NCBI GenBank assembly: GCA_021732665.1
Contig: JAKFUL010000035.1
Location: 1-37,841 of the forward strand
DNA from: Acetobacteraceae bacterium
Lineage (GTDB): Bacteria; Pseudomonadota; Alphaproteobacteria; Acetobacterales; Acetobacteraceae
Reading direction: 5' to 3'
Length of the DNA: 37,841 nt
Shown here: piece after piece, positions 36,357-37,841 of the stretch
How the letters are laid out: each line of letters begins with the position of its first letter
Position numbering within the stretch: the stretch's first letter is position 1
Translations under genes and position numbers: made by a program
Notes under the pieces: model-generated
Seen by the model: the letters and a program-made list of their open reading frames with translations, nothing else
The model's database searches: none
What the model was told of the DNA's origin: nothing

Positions 36357-37293
36357 GCGCCCGCTCCTCTACCTCACCCACGAGGCCTGCCTGGGCCACG
36401 ACATGGGCGAGGGTCATCCGGAATGCCCCGACCGGCTGCGCGCCATCTGGGACGCGCTGGAACACCCGGATTTCGCTGCCCTGATGCGCGAGGAGGCGCC
36501 ACGCGCCACCCCGGCCCAGCTCGCCCGCGCCCACCCGGAGGGCTATGTCTCAGGCATCCTCGAGATCAGGCCGAACCCGGGAAGCCGCATCGGCCTGGAC
36601 GCCGACACGATCATGAGCGCGGGCAGTGCCGAGGCCGCGCTCCGCGCTGCCGGGGCCGGCATCCGCGCAGTCGAGGCCGTCTGTCGCGGTGAGGCGCGGG
36701 CCGCCTTCTGCGCCGTGCGTCCACCGGGCCATCATGCCGAGCCAGGCCGCCCCATGGGCTTCTGCCTGTTCTCCAACGTGGTGGTGGCGGCGCGGCACGC
36801 CCAGGCGGAGTGCGGCGTTTCGCGCGTGGCGATTCTCGATTTCGACGTTCATCATGGCAATGGCTCCCAGGCCTGCGTTGAGGCCGATCCCTCGATTCTG
36901 TTCATCTCCAGCCACCAGATGCCGCTCTATCCCGGCACCGGGGCCGCCCACGAAACCGGTATGGGCAATGTGCTGAACCTGCCGCTGCGCCCGGGGGCGG
37001 GCGGCGAGGCGTTTCGCGCGGCCTGGGCCGAAGCCCTGCCGCGCCTGACGGGCTTCGACCCCGGCCTGGTCATCATCTCGGCCGGCTTCGACGCCCATGC
37101 GCGTGATCCGCTGGCGCAGCTGCGCCTCCACGAGGTCGATTTCGCCTGGATCACCCGCGAAATCCTGGCCGCCCTGCCCGGCGTGCCGGTGGTGAGCATG
37201 CTGGAGGGCGGTTATGACCTGCAGGCCCTGGCCGGCAGCGCGGCGGCCCATCTGCGGGCCTTGATGGATGGCTCATCCCTCCCAGCCCGGTAG
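36349..37293 (+). CDS. Histone deacetylase / acetylpolyamine amidohydrolase family protein
   Basis: A 314-residue zinc hydrolase of the arginase/HDAC fold. It opens with LYLTHEACLGHDMGEGHPEC followed by PDRLRAI, and contains the charge-relay pair in VRPPGHHAEPGRPMGFCLFS, zinc ligands in ILDFDVHHGNGSQ (Asp, His) and ISAGFDAHARDPLAQL (Asp), and the transition-state tyrosine in MLEGGYDLQAL. All are intact, so an active amidohydrolase removing acetyl groups from protein lysines or polyamines is expected. The ATG at 36349 lies inside the last codons of the TusA-like gene. Its 3' end overlaps the convergent DUF2939 gene by 21 bases. Confidence 0.93.
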   Translation: MAERPLLYLTHEACLGHDMGEGHPECPDRLRAIWDALEHPDFAALMREEAPRATPAQLARAHPEGYVSGILEIRPNPGSRIGLDADTIMSAGSAEAALRAAGAGIRAVEAVCRGEARAAFCAVRPPGHHAEPGRPMGFCLFSNVVVAARHAQAECGVSRVAILDFDVHHGNGSQACVEADPSILFISSHQMPLYPGTGAAHETGMGNVLNLPLRPGAGGEAFRAAWAEALPRLTGFDPGLVIISAGFDAHARDPLAQLRLHEVDFAWITREILAALPGVPVVSMLEGGYDLQALAGSAAAHLRALMDGSSLPAR

Positions 37294-37830
37294 CGGCCGC
37301 GGGACCTCCAGCCCCACCACCTGCCAGCGCAGGCTCAGCGCGTCGCGCAGCGCCAGGGTGACGGTCATGGCCTCGCGGTTCTCGCCCGGGGCGTGCAGCG
37401 CCACCTGCAAGCGCCCGCCCGATGCCGGCCGGATGGCGCCGATCATCCCCATGCCGCCCGACCCTGGCCCGGCCGCAAGCCGCTCGCGCATCAGCGCCAT
37501 CAGCCCCTCGGGGGTGGCCAGGCCGCGCGCCATCTCGTCGGCCATGCCGGCAAGGAAACCGGAAGCGCCACCGTCGCTGTCCCGCACCGTGGCCTCCATG
37601 CCTTGGCGCAGGGCGGGCGACAGGCTTTGCCAATCCACCGCCGCCTGCAGCCCGGCCACATCGCCCGTGGCCAACGCCTTGCCCACCCGCGCCGCCGCCA
37701 GGATGGGCGCGGTGGCATAGGTGGTGGCGCCGACGATGATGCACAGCGCTGCCAGGCAGCGCACCCCGCGCTGCCACCCCGCGCCGCGCCGCCGCCGCGC
37801 GACCCTGGGTGCCAAGGGGGCGGGTGCCAA
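37273..37830 (-). CDS. DUF2939-like membrane-anchored protein (start uncertain, near window edge)
   Basis: At least 185 residues: a basic N-terminal stretch (RVARRRRGAGWQRG), one transmembrane helix (CLAALCIIVGATTYATAPIL), then an external part with RVGKALATGDVAGLQAAVDW and QSLSPALRQGMEA, the pattern of DUF2939 proteins, whose function is unknown. The listed start is a TTG at 37830 within a 15-bp tandem repeat; the frame remains open to the last base of the window, so the real start may lie outside it. Its stop lies 21 bases inside the convergent HDAC-family gene. Confidence 0.65.
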   Translation of the reverse strand: MAPAPLAPRVARRRRGAGWQRGVRCLAALCIIVGATTYATAPILAAARVGKALATGDVAGLQAAVDWQSLSPALRQGMEATVRDSDGGASGFLAGMADEMARGLATPEGLMALMRERLAAGPGSGGMGMIGAIRPASGGRLQVALHAPGENREAMTVTLALRDALSLRWQVVGLEVPRPLPGWEG

Positions 37831-37836
37831 GGGGGC
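37807..37836. repeat. Two 15-bp direct repeats at the window edge
   Basis: GGGTGCCAAGGGGGC occurs at 37807-37821 and again at 37822-37836 without a gap. Read on the minus strand it encodes A-P-L-A-P twice, a short Pro/Ala stretch before the basic segment of the DUF2939-like protein. The array may continue beyond the window. Confidence 0.75.
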
Positions 37837-37841
37837 AGGCG

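Overview
The window looks like chromosome of a high-GC alphaproteobacterium, most probably a member of the Acetobacteraceae (Rhodospirillales) with bacteriochlorophyll capacity. Four things point this way: strongly G/C-biased third codon positions throughout, the classic alphaproteobacterial block recG / sdhE-mfd, a multi-hairpin intergenic repeat and an AGAGCATGAT palindrome of types I associate with this group, and above all bchE and bchJ. The lineage call is an inference from gene content and style; no rRNA gene is present to confirm it. I see no tRNA, rRNA or CRISPR array.

Layout. 1-300: tail of an IS5-family transposase abutting a 168-bp MITE-like palindrome. 392-1724: a small plus-strand group (CBS-domain protein behind a class II FNR-like promoter, a small lipoprotein, a CoA-binding protein). 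1780-6171: a decayed acetyltransferase relic, then the minus-strand operon guaB - HAD dehalogenase-like - rsmB-like methyltransferase - GNAT, whose junctions are short gaps and stop/start overlaps. 6172-6484: guaB promoter plus four adjacent perfect or near-perfect hairpins. 6485-12305: mfd and sdhE on the minus strand, divergent from recG across only 20 bp. 12302-12793: a DUF29 gene. 12892-17809: a five-gene, tightly coupled plus-strand operon resembling GldA/GldF/GldG plus DUF4340 and a NUDIX hydrolase. 17868-18857: an orphan tricarboxylate-type solute-binding protein. 18858-21934: uvrD-prmA on the minus strand, divergent from a bile-acid-symporter-like carrier and rnhB (21973-23536).

23533-27853 is the most distinctive segment: an FNR box that overlaps the end of rnhB, followed by bchE, bchJ, hemN and a SafE/UreH-like membrane protein with almost no spacing. 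It encodes oxygen-independent steps of haem and bacteriochlorophyll synthesis, and the operator placement suggests induction when oxygen falls. 27956-31978 is a long, alanine-rich smc gene. 32042-33082 holds a Phd/YefM-like protein without a visible toxin, a PH-domain membrane protein and a small secreted cysteine-repeat protein. 33154-37841 holds an Old Yellow Enzyme, an SDR-fold protein that has lost the catalytic tetrad, a ROK sugar kinase, a TusA-like protein overlapping an HDAC-family hydrolase, and a DUF2939 protein that runs to the window edge.

A recurring theme is compaction. Most co-directional neighbours overlap by 1-8 bases (ATGA, TTGA, GTGA, TGATG), several convergent pairs meet with no space at all, and two divergent pairs appear to share a single symmetric -10 element and to give leaderless or nearly leaderless mRNAs.
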